Below are positions 11,875 through 22,833 of a stretch of 64,000 bases of DNA, in pieces; the first letter of the stretch is position 1; each line of letters starts with the position of its first letter. The notes beneath the pieces are model-generated. The model ran no database searches and was not told the DNA's origin. It worked only from the letters and a program-made list of their open reading frames with translations. Origin of the DNA: Jaapia argillacea MUCL 33604 (lineage: Eukaryota; Basidiomycota; Agaricomycetes; Jaapiales; Jaapiaceae); the NCBI GenBank assembly GCA_000697665.1, contig KL197709.1, positions 2,541,599-2,605,598 of the forward strand, written 5' to 3'. Both the position numbers and the translations under genes were made by a program.

Positions 11875-14800
11875 ATGGAACTGTCGTCAGAGACGACTCC
11901 ATCAGCTCTTCCAGTTGCGCTCCCGGCACCATCGACCACCACAAGCCAAGCGTCCCCCCTCGAGGACGTATCACCGGCTTCTCGATCTGAACTACACCAG
12001 ACCGAGGTGATGCCCTCTGTTCCTGAGTCCGTAATGTATACCTCTAGCCGTGGGGGGGATGGAGGAGTAGTGTATCAGCTGTATAAGTGAGCATTTTACT
12101 GTAAGACAATGTTACGTGACCGATCGATGTTGTGTAGAGCTGTGACTGCAAGGTATGCCTCCGCTCGTCCGTAGTGGCGCTTGGTGTCTAACGTGGAATG
12201 ATATTTTAGCTACCAGACTAGTCGAGGATTCGTGAATGGTACCACATGGATCTCAGCGGGATCTACTGGAACCTTGCCTGTGGACGCTAAGCCTGCACCC
12301 CCCGTAACGACTTTCATCTTGATATTGGGAGTAGTTGCTCAGCGTTACTCTTCCCCCGTAGGATTTTGCTGCTTCGTGGCACAGAAACCCGACCGACGTC
12401 GGAACGACCAGAGATCAGTACGAATTTCCCCTTCCCCCTCGTCGTTACACTCCCTCATCCTCGTGCCCACCTAGGCAACAAAATGGGGAGAAATCCAGCC
12501 CCGAGGACCGCTCACAGGGAGAAAACCGCGACGCACTTCGGGCTGATCGTCGTCCCAAGGAGAAGGGTACCGTCAGTTTCAGATCGGGACCTCCCAGTTA
12601 CATCAGCGGAGGGGCTAATTCTGGGTATTCAGATAGTACTGTTGATCCTAGGCCCAGCGATAGGTGGAACAGCCCTTACCGACCCTACATTCCTTCCTCA
12701 GTCTCCTCCACCGTCCCGAGCCATACGCCTTTCATCCCACCCCCCTCCACGCCTTACATCCCACCCTCCTCCACGCCTTACATCCCACCCTCCTCCACGC
12801 CTTACATCCTTCCCTCCTCCACGCCTTACATCCTTCCCTCCTCCACGCCTTACATCCCGCCCTCCTCCACGCCTTACATCCCGCCCTACTCCACGCCTTA
12901 CATTCCATCCCCCACCCCGTCTTACATGCCGCCCCCCACCACACCTTTCATCCCGCCAACCGCCATATATCTCGTCCCTAACCCCTCTACACCTTCTACC
13001 CCAAGTACACCCTTTTCCCCACCAACTGTTTCTGGGAGAGGGGCTTATAACTCGATGCCCCCTAGTGAGCCCTATCCCAGGTGGGCCACGATGGTTCCCA
13101 GTCCGCCTCCTGTTGGTGGCAGTTATGGAGCAGCAGGAATTCCTAGTTCTTTACCGAGTAGACACATCCATGGGGGTCCGGGAGGTCCAATTCCTGACGG
13201 GGGGATATATGGATATGCCAGACGGGTTCCTAACCCACTGCCTGGCGGAGGTATCTACGCAGGAGCGAGGTGGTCATCCGACCCTGTTGCGGGCGGAGGA
13301 GGATTCCAAAGAGGGGCGGCAAGCACTCCTGGCCCGTTCCTTGCTAGCAGTGTTCAACAGGAACAGATAGTGCCAGGGTCTACCACTTATACGACGACTG
13401 TGGGGGCGGATGGCAGGGTTGTTTACCACCGTTTTAGGCAAGTAGTGCCGCCCTTTGGGCTGGAGAGTGATTAACTAATAGTAGATGGGTATAGAGCCAT
13501 TGCCGCTAGGTATGCCCTCCAACCGATGTAGGCGAATCATGCTCTTACCTTGTTTGGTGTTCAATATCAGATATGAGACCCCTCAAGGCATCGTGGAAGG
13601 CGTACAATTGGTCCCTTTTCCTGTTCAGATACCTCCCCCTGATGCCATACCTGCTACCTCTGTGAGCATTCCTTTGATCGGTAAACGATCGTCATTTGAG
13701 AGTTGACGACCTTCCGTAGACTCTTGGTGCACCTTGGAACGGGGTATCTACGGATCGCGACACAACCAGTCATCGGTATACTGCTTCCTCATCTTCAAAC
13801 TATCGAGTCGCCGGCTAATTCCCTCGCGTCCAGGCAACGTGAAGAAAAAGGTCACCGACGAGAGAAGAAAGCATCCTCCCGAAGGTCCCACCAATGGGAG
13901 AGAGACCGACCCGACCAACATGGGACACCCAGCGGACCTGTACTCAACTCTGATCGTGGTAGTCCCTTTTCTCCCTGCCATCAATCTTCCCTATTGACGA
14001 CCCTTTCAGGACAGCCTGATTACCCTCGCGGTCAATTTCCTCCTACCCCACGTGACGAGTCTCGTATCCACGCGAGCACCTTACCTGCTTTCAATCGACC
14101 TTCTCAGCAACCGGTCGGAAGCCTCATAGAACCGGAATGTTTCAAGAGGCCTCCAAATGCGACTCACCCATATCCACCCTTCGATATTACGAGAGTCTTG
14201 GAGTTGGATGACCTTTTGGACGAAGTTATGCCCAATTTCCCCTTCAAGCTCTCGACGCACGACGTGTACAATGAAGATTGGACCAGGCTGATGCTGGTGT
14301 GTTCACGGTTCTCATGCCATTTTTGGGTCATGGAGCTGATCGTGACGGTTAGGATCTGTGGATGGTGTGGTCTCGGGAGCTTCAGAAACCAGAAGTCTCT
14401 GGTACACAGGTTCCCAGGAGAAGCTCCGTTGTCGCTGACATCATCGACTCCTGGAATGCCAAGTTCTTTGCTCCTCGCGGTCTCCAAGTTCTTCTCTATA
14501 AAGGCCGCGAATGTCGCTCAGGCCCGAATTCGGGAACGCTTAACTCTCACCTCCCCGGTCTTGACGTGAACGGGGCCGACCTCTCTGCCTCTGAATCCGA
14601 CTCTTCTGATTCAGACTCCGAGAATGAGGGTAATGAATATCGTGAGCAGGGTGGCGTCTCTGAACGACGGGTAGATGCCCGGCGGGCTGACATGGAGAAC
14701 GAGATCATTCGTGACAACAAGGGGAAGGAGAGGCACGTGTGGAAGATGAACGAAGGGAAAAGGCCTGCTCATCAGCCTTCTGACTCCGATTCTGATGAAG

Positions 14801-15054
14801 ATAGTTATCCGTATCCCATGCGCGGAGGCATATTTGGACAGCCTATCAATCCCCCAGTAACTCAGCACATGCATATGAATCCCACGGCGCCCCAGCATGT
14901 GCCTCAATCCATGAATCCTTCGCTGACCCAACATATGCCACCAATGGTGTTTCCTCCCTCTGGGGGATCTGCAAAATCTGGAGTTACAGTTCTTAACCTC
15001 CAATACCCCAATGAAAGCCCCTTCTACAACCCCTATTATTTCCCGCCACCTTGA
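11875..15054 (+). CDS. Internally duplicated, repeat-rich basidiomycete protein (two module copies in one frame)
   Basis: Unnamed family; paralogue of the gene at 15411-18117. Exons 11875-12086, 12138-12152, 12210-12303, 12362-12417, 12475-13437, 13495-13509, 13571-13661, 13720-13775, 13834-14296 and 14353-15054 total 2667 nt, giving 888 residues without a stop. The N-terminal module has GGDGGVVYQLYK, AVTA, SYQTSRGFVNG and DFAASWHRNP. Then come TPYIPPSS repeats, degraded GGGIYGG repeats, and a second module copy (YTTTVGADGRVVYHRFR, AIAA, RYETPQGIVEG). The conserved C-terminal domain follows (HPYPPFDITRVLELDDLLDE, LSTHDVYNEDW, DIIDSWNAKFFAPRGLQVLL). An acidic SDSSDSDSE stretch and a Pro-rich tail end it. 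One intron (13438-13494) has a GC donor. The single frame across both halves argues for one fused gene, though two genes cannot be excluded without RNA data. Confidence 0.7.
12724..12960 (+). repeat. 24-bp coding tandem repeat (TPYIPPSS)
   Basis: About seven near-identical 24-bp units (core tccacgccttacatccc) lie inside the long exon 12475-13437. In the exon's reading frame they encode TPYIPPSS with variants TPYILPSS and TPYIPPYS, decaying towards TPFIPPTA at the end. The repeat is open in all three forward frames, which explains the overlapping long reading frames there. Only the TPYIPPSS frame joins the flanking exons. Confidence 0.85.
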
Positions 15055-15410
15055 GCGACGAGGATTGCTACTCCTGACCTGCGTTTGGTGCGGGATTCCG
15101 GTCATGTAGAAGTATTAGTTGGTGGTTGTTGGTAGGCACGTATATAGTAGGTAGATACGTTCCACCAAATTCTGAGACAATCTTGTGGACGCCTCGCCCC
15201 ATGTTATCTCCAGTGGCCTTCTGTTCGTCGAAGAATACACTCTACATCTTCCGACTACTTACAGTATCTAACCGTACAGAGTTTCGCGGTCATTCATTTC
15301 GTGTACAATTTGGTGTACAAACGCGTGAGGAACATAAGAGGAGCTCGTGAATACTTGCGATAGCGATGTGGCCTTCTCCGAATGAACCAAGGTGAAAGAG
15401 AATGAGCTAT
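15055..15410. other. Convergent 3' region between the two paralogues
   Basis: The two related genes end tail to tail here. I see no reading frame of substance. It presumably contains both 3' UTRs. Confidence 0.5.
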
Positions 15411-18117
15411 CTACCAACCAGTCGTTTCGTACCCTCCAGCAGCCATCGGTGACGCCCTGGGTTCGACGGAGGTGATGTAGAGGGTATATGCTTTCTCCTT
15501 CTCCTTGACCTTCCTCCTCAACTTCTTCTCCTTCTCCTTTCTCTTCTGCTCCTCTTTCTTGTCCTTCCTCCGTCGCTTTGCATCACGGATCTCGGCCTGC
15601 CTGGGATCCGCCTGCCGCCCGTATACACCGCCCTGCTCACCGTACCCATAGCCCTCGTCCTCAGAATCGGAATTAGAGGAGTCCGATTCCGAGGTAGAGA
15701 TGTCGGCTGGGTTCACGTCAAACCCTGGGAGATGATGGTCGACGGTTCCGGCATTTGCACCCGAGCGACGTTCGTGGCCTTTGTACAGAACGACTTCAAC
15801 ACCACGAGGAGTAAAGAACATAGCGTTCCAAGTATCGACGATCTCAGCGGCGACGGCGGTCCTCTTGGGGACCTGCTGAGTGCGAGCGACATCAGGGATA
15901 GGAAGTCGTCGAGACCATGCCATCGACAGGTCCTGGGTACCAGGGTCAGCGTCATGGCTTCACGTGTGATAAGGAAACTGTAAGCTCACCTGCATCAATC
16001 TCATCCAATCTTCATTATACACGTCATGCGTTGAAAGCGTGATCGGGAACCTGGGCATAACACCGTCCAAGAACTCATCCAAATCGAGGACCCTCATGAT
16101 ATCGAACGGCGTGTAAGGGTGGGCCATGTTTGGAGGGCGTCCGAAACCTTCAGGTACCCCAAGCGCTCCTTCTTGTTGGGAAGGAGGCTGATCATATCCA
16201 GACACAGAACCTGCACGCATGTTCGGAGACCTAGGGTACCCACCAGGCGCAACAGGGGGACCACGAGAGGGAGGACGAATGGGTTGACCTTCGAGGACAT
16301 GACCGGGAGGATAAACGCCTGGGCGGGATGAAATCGACATATCGTGTGCAGGGTAGGGGGATGATGGGCGATCGGGGTTGCGGAAAGCCTCGCTGGGCCT
16401 GGCATCAGACGTAGAGTATCCTGTATTGTGGTATCCACCATGAAGGACGGCTTCTGGCCTAGAAGGGGAGGGAGGGTACGTGCCTGGATAAGGGGCAGTC
16501 ACAGATGAGCTTTGAGGAGCGGCGCCATAAACTCCAGCGCCTCCACCAGCAGTTCCATACATACTACCCCTCCTATCTTGCTGCGGAGGCGGTGCGGAGT
16601 GTGTCATATTCCTCGTCCTCTCGGCGGAGTAGACAGTGCTACTAGAACGATGCTGCTCGAAACTCATATCTTCGAACCTCCTCTCCAAGTCAGCGCCCAC
16701 ACCACCCGCATATACCCCTGGGGCATAGCCAGGGATGGGACTTGCGTTCCCACGAGCCTGTCCACCATAGATTCCACCACCGGGGACAGGACTTGGGGCC
16801 CTTCCCGCTCCACCATAAATCCCACCTCCAGGGACGGGGCTTGCGCTCCTTGCAACACCCCCGTAGATCCCTCCCCCAGGAACAGGACTAGGCACCCTGC
16901 CCGATCCTCCATAGATCCCTCCACCCGGAACGGGACTAGGCGCCCTTCCCGCTCCTCCGTAGATACCACCACCAGGAACGGGACTAGGTGCCCTTCCAGC
17001 TCCTCCATAGATCCCTCCTCCAGGAACAGGGCTCGGAGCCCTTCCCGCTCCTCCGTAGATTCCACCACCAGGGACAGGACTGGGAGCTCTTATCCCTCCA
17101 CCATATCCCCCGCCTGCATATCCAGGCACAGGGCTAGCCCTTCCTCCAATGATATTGGGAGCAGCCGGGCTGAAGCTAACGCTGTTCTTCCTCCTGTTTC
17201 GACTGGCAGCGTCTCTATCGCGTGCTTCTCGGAGTTCACGCTGTTCACGATCCTCGGCTCTCTCACGATCACGACGATCTTTCTCCCATTGATGGACTCG
17301 TTTGGAAGCTTCCTTCTCTTCTCGTTTACGTCGCTTGTCTTCTTCGCGTTGCCTAGCCGGAGGGATAAGGATGAGCGAGGTAGATGGAATGGGTGGGATG
17401 GAGGAGACGTACCAGTCTCGAACTTTCTCACTCTCGGATGGGTTCCTGTTCCACGAAGCAGCGAAATCCTAACATGAGAAAGGCGATCGATGCTCAGCTA
17501 CAGACGATTTCTCGATCGAGGCGATGAGACTTACAGAGGTAGCAGGCGTGGCACCAGCAGGGAGAACTTGAGTAGCTTCAGCAGGGATCCATTGGATACC
17601 ATTCACGATGCCCTGAGGAGTCTGATAGCTGATGAGGACGTAGATCATACCGATATAAGTCATCAATCGATCCCCCAAACCATAAGATAACATACCTAGC
17701 AGCGACCGCTCTACATAAACGCATCATCGATCAATCACTCAACACCTCAAAAGATCACAAACTAACAACTCACTTGAAGGGATGATAAACGACCCTCCCA
17801 TCCGTGCCAACGCTGGTAGTATAAGTGATCGTCCCAGGCGTGATCTGTTGTTGGACTTGGGCATGTTGGGGTTGAGGACTAGGGGGCGGCGCGTAGGCTA
17901 CGCCGACCTGAGGAGGTCCGGGCTGAGGCGCATATTGGACTGGAGGTGGTTGAGGCGAAGCGTATCCAGGCTGAGGAGCATACTGAACTTGGGGTTGAGC
18001 GTAACCCACAGGGGCGGCCTGTGCAGGCAAGTATGCGGGTTGAGGGTTTGGTGAATATTGGGTTATGGGGACTACATTTGGAGCAGCGTTCGGTGAGTAT
18101 CCATATATGCCGGCCAT
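15411..18117 (-). CDS. Repeat-rich basidiomycete protein, full-length member of the local paralogue family
   Basis: Unnamed family. Exons 18117-17774, 17710-17696, 17628-17535, 17468-17413, 17352-15990 and 15932-15411 total 2394 nt, giving 797 residues. The N-terminus is Pro/Gln/Tyr-rich (AQPQVQYAPQPGYASPQ). The module TYTTSVGTDGRVVYHPFK, AVAA, SYQTPQGIVNGIQWIP, DFAASWNRNP follows, then a charged helix (QREEDKRRKREEKEASKR, VHQWEKDRRDRERAEDREQR). Next are seven PGGGIYGG repeats and a disordered stretch. The conserved domain is HPYTPFDIMRVLDLDEFLDG, LSTHDVYNEDWMRLMQ, EIVDTWNAMFFTPRGVEVVL. The tail is lysine-rich and ends KEKAYTLYITSV plus about 15 residues. Intron positions and phases match both modules of the gene at 11875-15054. 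The Gly/Pro/Tyr repeats suggest a structural or condensate-type protein, which is inference only. Confidence 0.78.
16755..17105 (-). repeat. 48-bp coding tandem repeat (APSPVPGGGIYGGAGR)
   Basis: Seven units of about 48 bp encode APSPVPGGGIYGGAGR with small changes (SGRV, VARS, QARGN). They lie in frame inside the exon 17352-15990. Units differ mainly at third positions, so selection or gene conversion has kept the protein sequence. The related gene at 11875-15054 keeps only degraded units (PDGGIYGYARRVPNPLPGGG). Confidence 0.9.
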
Positions 18118-18745
18118 CGTCTTGATCGTTCACTTGAATTCCCAAGTCTGTCGCGCGATGAGAGCACAGGGCGGACTCGAGATGAAGGCGATGGTTGTGA
18201 GATGACCTCTTGGTATCCCAGAAAGCGACCGTTTAGGCTGCTTTGAGGAGTTATATGTTCTGGTAAAGCTGCCTCGTGCCCTTCGGATATGTCCTGGATG
18301 GCGATAAGATGATCATGGGCGCTTCGTGCAATGATGCATGCTGTTAAGGACTCCAAGCCCAGAATAGAAGCTCAGTACACGACCGCTGAGTATTGGATTT
18401 CTGACTCTGGAAAACCCATGTCGGACAAGTGAGATGAGAGCTAAGGTTTACGGAGGGATGATATTGATGAAGTGGTGGGATGATCGATATAGACGGAAGT
18501 AAACCATGGCCGAACAGCATGCGTATTAGTCGTTCTATAGATGTCGAGGAGTAAGCCGGTGGACTGAGAGCAGATCCAGGATATAATTACGAACAAATGA
18601 ATGGATATCTACACACATCGCCCACACTACCCACCAGCCACCCAATCTCCTATCCCGTGGTCCCACTCTAGCCAAGGTTGGAGCTACTGGCCAATATACG
18701 AACCCTCAATGCCCGCCTCCCTACTAATCCCCATCACATACTGCA
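18118..18745. other. Region without a recognised gene
   Basis: It lies between the paralogue start at 18117 and the Sec22 stop at 18746. No supported reading frame is seen. It should hold the promoter of the minus-strand paralogue and the Sec22 3' UTR. Confidence 0.5.
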
Positions 18746-19742
18746 TCACGAAAACCTCCACCAAAGGAAAATGATGATAATGAAGAACACCGCTCCCAGA
18801 GGTGCGTATTGCCGAATCATGGCTTGGAGGTTGATGTTCCTCGCTGCTCTACGGTACTTTTCGGACTCCGAGCGAAGGGAAGTTGACAGGTGAGACATCC
18901 CTGTTCAAGACGGTAAATGGTGAGGAAAGAGGGCAGAACATCGAGAGGGGAATAGAATGGGCGAGAGGGCGAGGACGAGCGGGAATGAGTATTGAAAGGA
19001 TGGGAAGACAGACTTACGGTCTAACGAATCCCCTCTCCACAAAAGCTCCTCCATATTCTTCGTCATAATTCTCGTCACATCCTGCAACTCATCATTCAAC
19101 TTGTCAAGATTCGAACTCCCACTAGAGTTCGCAGCTCGTGTATCTTGATACAGTCGAGCCGTTTTTGACATGAATGTGTCTATTCCCACCAGAATCCCAT
19201 AACCGTCAACAATAGGACATGAGGAGGAAGAGGGGAAACAACCGTACCGAATCCTACAAACGCATAAGGCTTTCGTACCGTCTCCACTTTCGGACCATAC
19301 GACAGCGCAAATTCTTTCGATAACTCGTCCAGATACGAAAAGGCCAGTTTTCTAGGGTAGGACTTGTCTGCTATCGTCATATACACCACATTGTCCACAA
19401 TGAGATAGCTACGAGTCACGGAACAGCAAGAAGTCAGCTTTCCGGGTAAGTGGGAGGGGAGAAACGAGAGACACGTACTGCAGTGTATATGCGCCGCTCT
19501 CTATCGAACACCGTGGCTCAGAGTTGGGTGTTATCCATCGAAAGACAAGTTTAGCTTGTTGTTTATGTTCTTGGAGAGTCTGTTCCGTCTATTGACAAGG
19601 AATAACATCCCCTGTCAGCACATTGTTCTCACTCAGAAATACCAGTGAACCGGACGAATATTTTGCTCACCTGCTCGTCATCAACGCTGGCAGCCAGCGG
19701 AAGACAGTCAGATCCCCGTACGACCATCGTTGAGCGAACCAT
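18746..19742 (-). CDS. SEC22: ER-Golgi R-SNARE Sec22
   Basis: Vesicle SNARE for ER-Golgi traffic. It starts at 19742 with MVRSTMVVRGSDCLPLAASVDDEQ, the Sec22 longin-domain start. Further exons give LIVDNVVYMTIADKSYPRKL, SYLDELSKEFALSYG and RKPYAFVGF. The SNARE helix is NLDKLNDELQDVTRIMTKNM then EELLWRGDSLDRMS, with the central arginine of R-SNAREs present. The last exon reads SEKYRRAARNINLQ and a tail anchor APLGAVFFIIIIFLWWRF with a single residue beyond it. Several short introns interrupt it. It diverges from MPO1. Confidence 0.93.
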
Positions 19743-20064
19743 TTCGTGATAAAACTATGATGAGCAGGTAGAAACTCGAATAAAATGTGGGAGCGTCGAG
19801 TCTGAGCCAGCGAGTGCTAGTGCAAGTTTGAGACCGAACTGTGACATGACGTGGAGAGACTGTGTCAAAACGCCACGTGGATGACAATCCGCCGGATTCG
19901 GTTTTGCCGACCGGTATGGAGACCTTCCTCCCCGAGCCGCAAGATCTTGAGGCTTGAGCTTGCTTCGCGTTCTGGACAAGGCTGCTGGAGGGTTCAATAC
20001 CCCTCAAAACCTGGAGAAAGATAGCAATTCAACCCCCATCTTTCTCCTCCTTACTTCCCCCACC

Positions 20065-20940
20065 ATGTCCAAGTTGTTTGACGTCGAACATCAGGTGAGA
20101 GAACCAGTCCCACCGTGATGCATCCCACCTCTCACGAGACACCAATGATACCAACCTCTTGTTGGATCTTAGTTGGCCTTTTACGGCGCTTATCATCATA
20201 ATCCAGTCAATGTTGCCATTCATATGGTCTGCGTGCCTATTCTCTTGTGGTACGTCTTCAATTCACCACACAGGATCCCGAACTCTAAACACTCATGTGC
20301 TTGATCCAGGTCGTTCTCCGTAATGGCATCGACGATCCCAGTACCCGCTTCCTTCCCCGTACTCAACTACACAATCAACCAATACCTCACATTCGAGCTT
20401 AACTGGGCTTCCATTCACTCAATCCTTTATCTCGTGTATTACTTTGCTTTGGAACCTGTAGCCGCCGTACGTCCCCTACCCCTCATCCTCACATATCCTC
20501 AATCCTAATCCCCAACCATTCCATCAACTCCATTGCTCAGTTGTTGTACACCCCCCAATTGACCCTCTCAATCTTAACGGCCATCGCATTTTCCAAAGAT
20601 CCAACCAGGGTAAGCCAAGCCATGATCCTCCACGGTATCTCCTGGGTCGCGCAATTCCTCGGACACGGCGTAGCAGAGAAGAGAGCACCTGCCTTGATTG
20701 ATAACTTAGTTGGAGGTACGACCCAAACCAACATGCTCGACGAATGCCAGACACCAACTTATGATTCCTTTTCAAAAAGCGGTCGTATTAGCACCGTTTT
20801 TCGTCCACCTCGAACTCCTCTTCAAGTTTGGGTACAGGCCCGCTTTACAGAAAAAGTTGGATGCTGATGTGGAGAAAGAGTTGGCTAGAATCAAGAAGGA
20901 GGAGTCGGAAAAGAAGAAGGGTGGGAAGAAGGAATTGTGA
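20065..20940 (+). CDS. MPO1: Mpo1-like 2-hydroxy fatty acid dioxygenase (DUF962, YGL010w family)
   Basis: ER membrane Fe(II)-dependent dioxygenase that shortens 2-hydroxy fatty acids by one carbon during phytosphingosine breakdown (function known for yeast Mpo1). The first exon is MSKLFDVEHQ (20065-20094). The family histidine motif follows in FYGAYHHNPVNVAIHMVCVP, and a second His pair sits in LHGISWVAQFLGHGVAEKRAPAL. Hydrophobic stretches are NYTINQYLTFELNWASIHSI, LVYYFALEPVAA and VVLAPFFVHLELLF. The intron after LIDNLVGG ends just before 20790. The lysine-rich C-terminus ends GGKKEL, which looks like an ER-retrieval type tail. The gene is tail to tail with the SDR gene. Confidence 0.9.
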
Positions 20941-21365
20941 GTAAGGGTTCACACTATGAGTGAGGCCGATCTCTATGAGAAAAGTTGTAAGGAACAAGAA
21001 TCCTGATGGGACGGAGTGAGAATGGTGAATGAAGGATTTGGGATTTGGATTTTTCGTATGTTATTTGTTGTTCCGTTCCCCTGCTCAACGCTTTCGTTCC
21101 CCTCACGCTTTGTACCTTGTATCAATCGAATGTCAGATCAATTACTATTTCTCTTTTGCTTCCAGACATCTGCGACGCTGACATCTCGAATGTAAGTGTA
21201 ACCCAACAAGATTTTTGTTGAGAGCGCTTTGGATCTACAATCAACTTCACACCTTCCCCATTCAACTTTAAAGAACACTTTTATTTATTTCTTCTTTCTT
21301 ACCCTCCATGGTCACCTTAGCCCTACCCCAAGGCAGTTCTGGCTTCGTCCACAACAAACCATACC
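20941..21365. other. Convergent 3' intergenic region
   Basis: It is an AT-richer stretch between the Mpo1 and SDR stop codons. No supported gene is seen. Confidence 0.5.
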
Positions 21366-22833
21366 CTACACCAAGCTAGACGGGGGAGCTAAAGCAGGTT
21401 CACCCAATGGAGTGACATAGCACGAAGAGATACCACCATCCACTCTGAAATCAGAGCCCTGCAAGGAGACAAATCACAAAAGGCTTATGTCAATCCGGAG
21501 GGGACAAGCGGTTAAAGATTGACGTACGGTCATGTAGCTCGAGTCGTCGCTCGCAACTATGGGTAAGAATCATATCAACCACCGATATCAAGGGTCGATA
21601 TGGAGCGGTAGATGGAGGAGATGGAAAGGGATGGTATGACGGAACTTACGGAACAAAGCAGCTTTAGCGATCTCAACAGCCTCTCCAAATCTACCCATCG
21701 GAAGATGGACCATTCGGCGCTCGCGTTTCTCGGGTGTGTTGAGGAAGTCCATCAACAAGGCTACGTTCACGATGGGTCAGTCGGGGTCTGGATCCCTGGA
21801 TGATGAAGAAGTGCGTACGAGTTTTTAAGGGGCCGCTGCATGGTGAGGGGTTTATGAGCAGGGCGATATTATGGGAAAGAGGGAGTGTGCTTACGGGGAA
21901 AGAGAGTTGAATCGGATGCCTTCACGTGCGTGAACCATGCCAAGTTCCCTGGTCATCGCAAGGACAGCACCCTGAACGGACGATTAGCGACTGTAGCTCG
22001 CATTGCAAATTATCTACCTACCTTGGAAGCAGTGTCTGTTCGAGATACCAATCAACATCTTCATCATTCCAGAGACGAACGTATTGATCCACTCACAAGC
22101 CAACTGGGGTGTAGCAGCACCCATACTAGCCACGAAACTAGCAGTATTGATGACCACACCACCAATGTGCAATCCCTTTGCCTCATCGGCTTTATTCTCC
22201 CTCATGGCGAGAATCGCGTATTTACATCCCCACCAAACGCCCTTGAGGTTGATTTGCATAGTCAAGTCCCAGATGTTCTCGGGGGTGTTAAGAGCATTGT
22301 CGTCTGCTGGATGCATGATACCTAGAGGGCACAGTGAGTGTAATGCGATGGGTAGAGAAGGGCGGGACTCACCAGCATTGTTGAACTACAATGATCCAGT
22401 CCATCCGCTCAGAAAGATCAATGCAGCGGAGAAGGTGGATGCATCTCACCACAACATCCAACCTCCCAAACTCCTTCACTGCAAGGTCGATCGCAGCCTT
22501 CACGTCCTCTTCCTTACCCACATCAGTCTTGGTGGCCACTATCTTAACATTGGGGTAACGCCCCTTGATCAAGGTTGCAGCTTTCTCCGCCGCTTGGACG
22601 TTGATGTCAACGAGGAGCACGTTGGCTCCTTCGGAGGCAAAGAGAATGGAGGTCTCAAGACCGATCCCCCTGGAACGTGGATTGTCAAAACCAGCGATCT
22701 TAGGGAATGGTGTGATAAGGCGACATACGATCCTGCACCGGTGATGAGAGTTGCCTGGATTCGCAGAGGCTATTAGTGCACGCGAGTCGGATATATGGGT
22801 ATAACTCACTCTGTTCTGAAGACGACCTGGCAT
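21366..22833 (-). CDS. Short-chain dehydrogenase/reductase (SDR)
   Basis: NAD(P)-dependent oxidoreductase of the classical SDR superfamily; the substrate is unknown. It starts MPGRLQNR at 22833. After an intron comes ATLITGAG, and after another SGIGLETSILFASEGANVLL, giving the TGxxxGxG nucleotide loop. VDINVQAAEKAA follows, then NLKGVWWGCKYAI and VVINTASFVASMGAATPQLA. The catalytic YxxxK is YTASK, encoded across a split Tyr codon and a 14-nt exon (22022-22035). Then come GAVLAMTRELGMVHAREGIR, PMGRFGEAVEIAKAALF and the usual C-terminal SDFRVDGGISSCYVTPLGEP. Aspartate at the end of beta-2 (LLVDIN) favours NAD(H). The gene looks intact. Confidence 0.88.

Noticed and set aside
12366-13370. 334-residue frame with RLTSHPPP repeats
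   Set aside because: It is the alternative-frame reading of the TPYIPPSS array; the homologous exons join in the other frame.
19975-20010. gggttcaataccc resembling a tRNA T arm
   Set aside because: The loop is one base too long and no matching D arm or acceptor stem is present.
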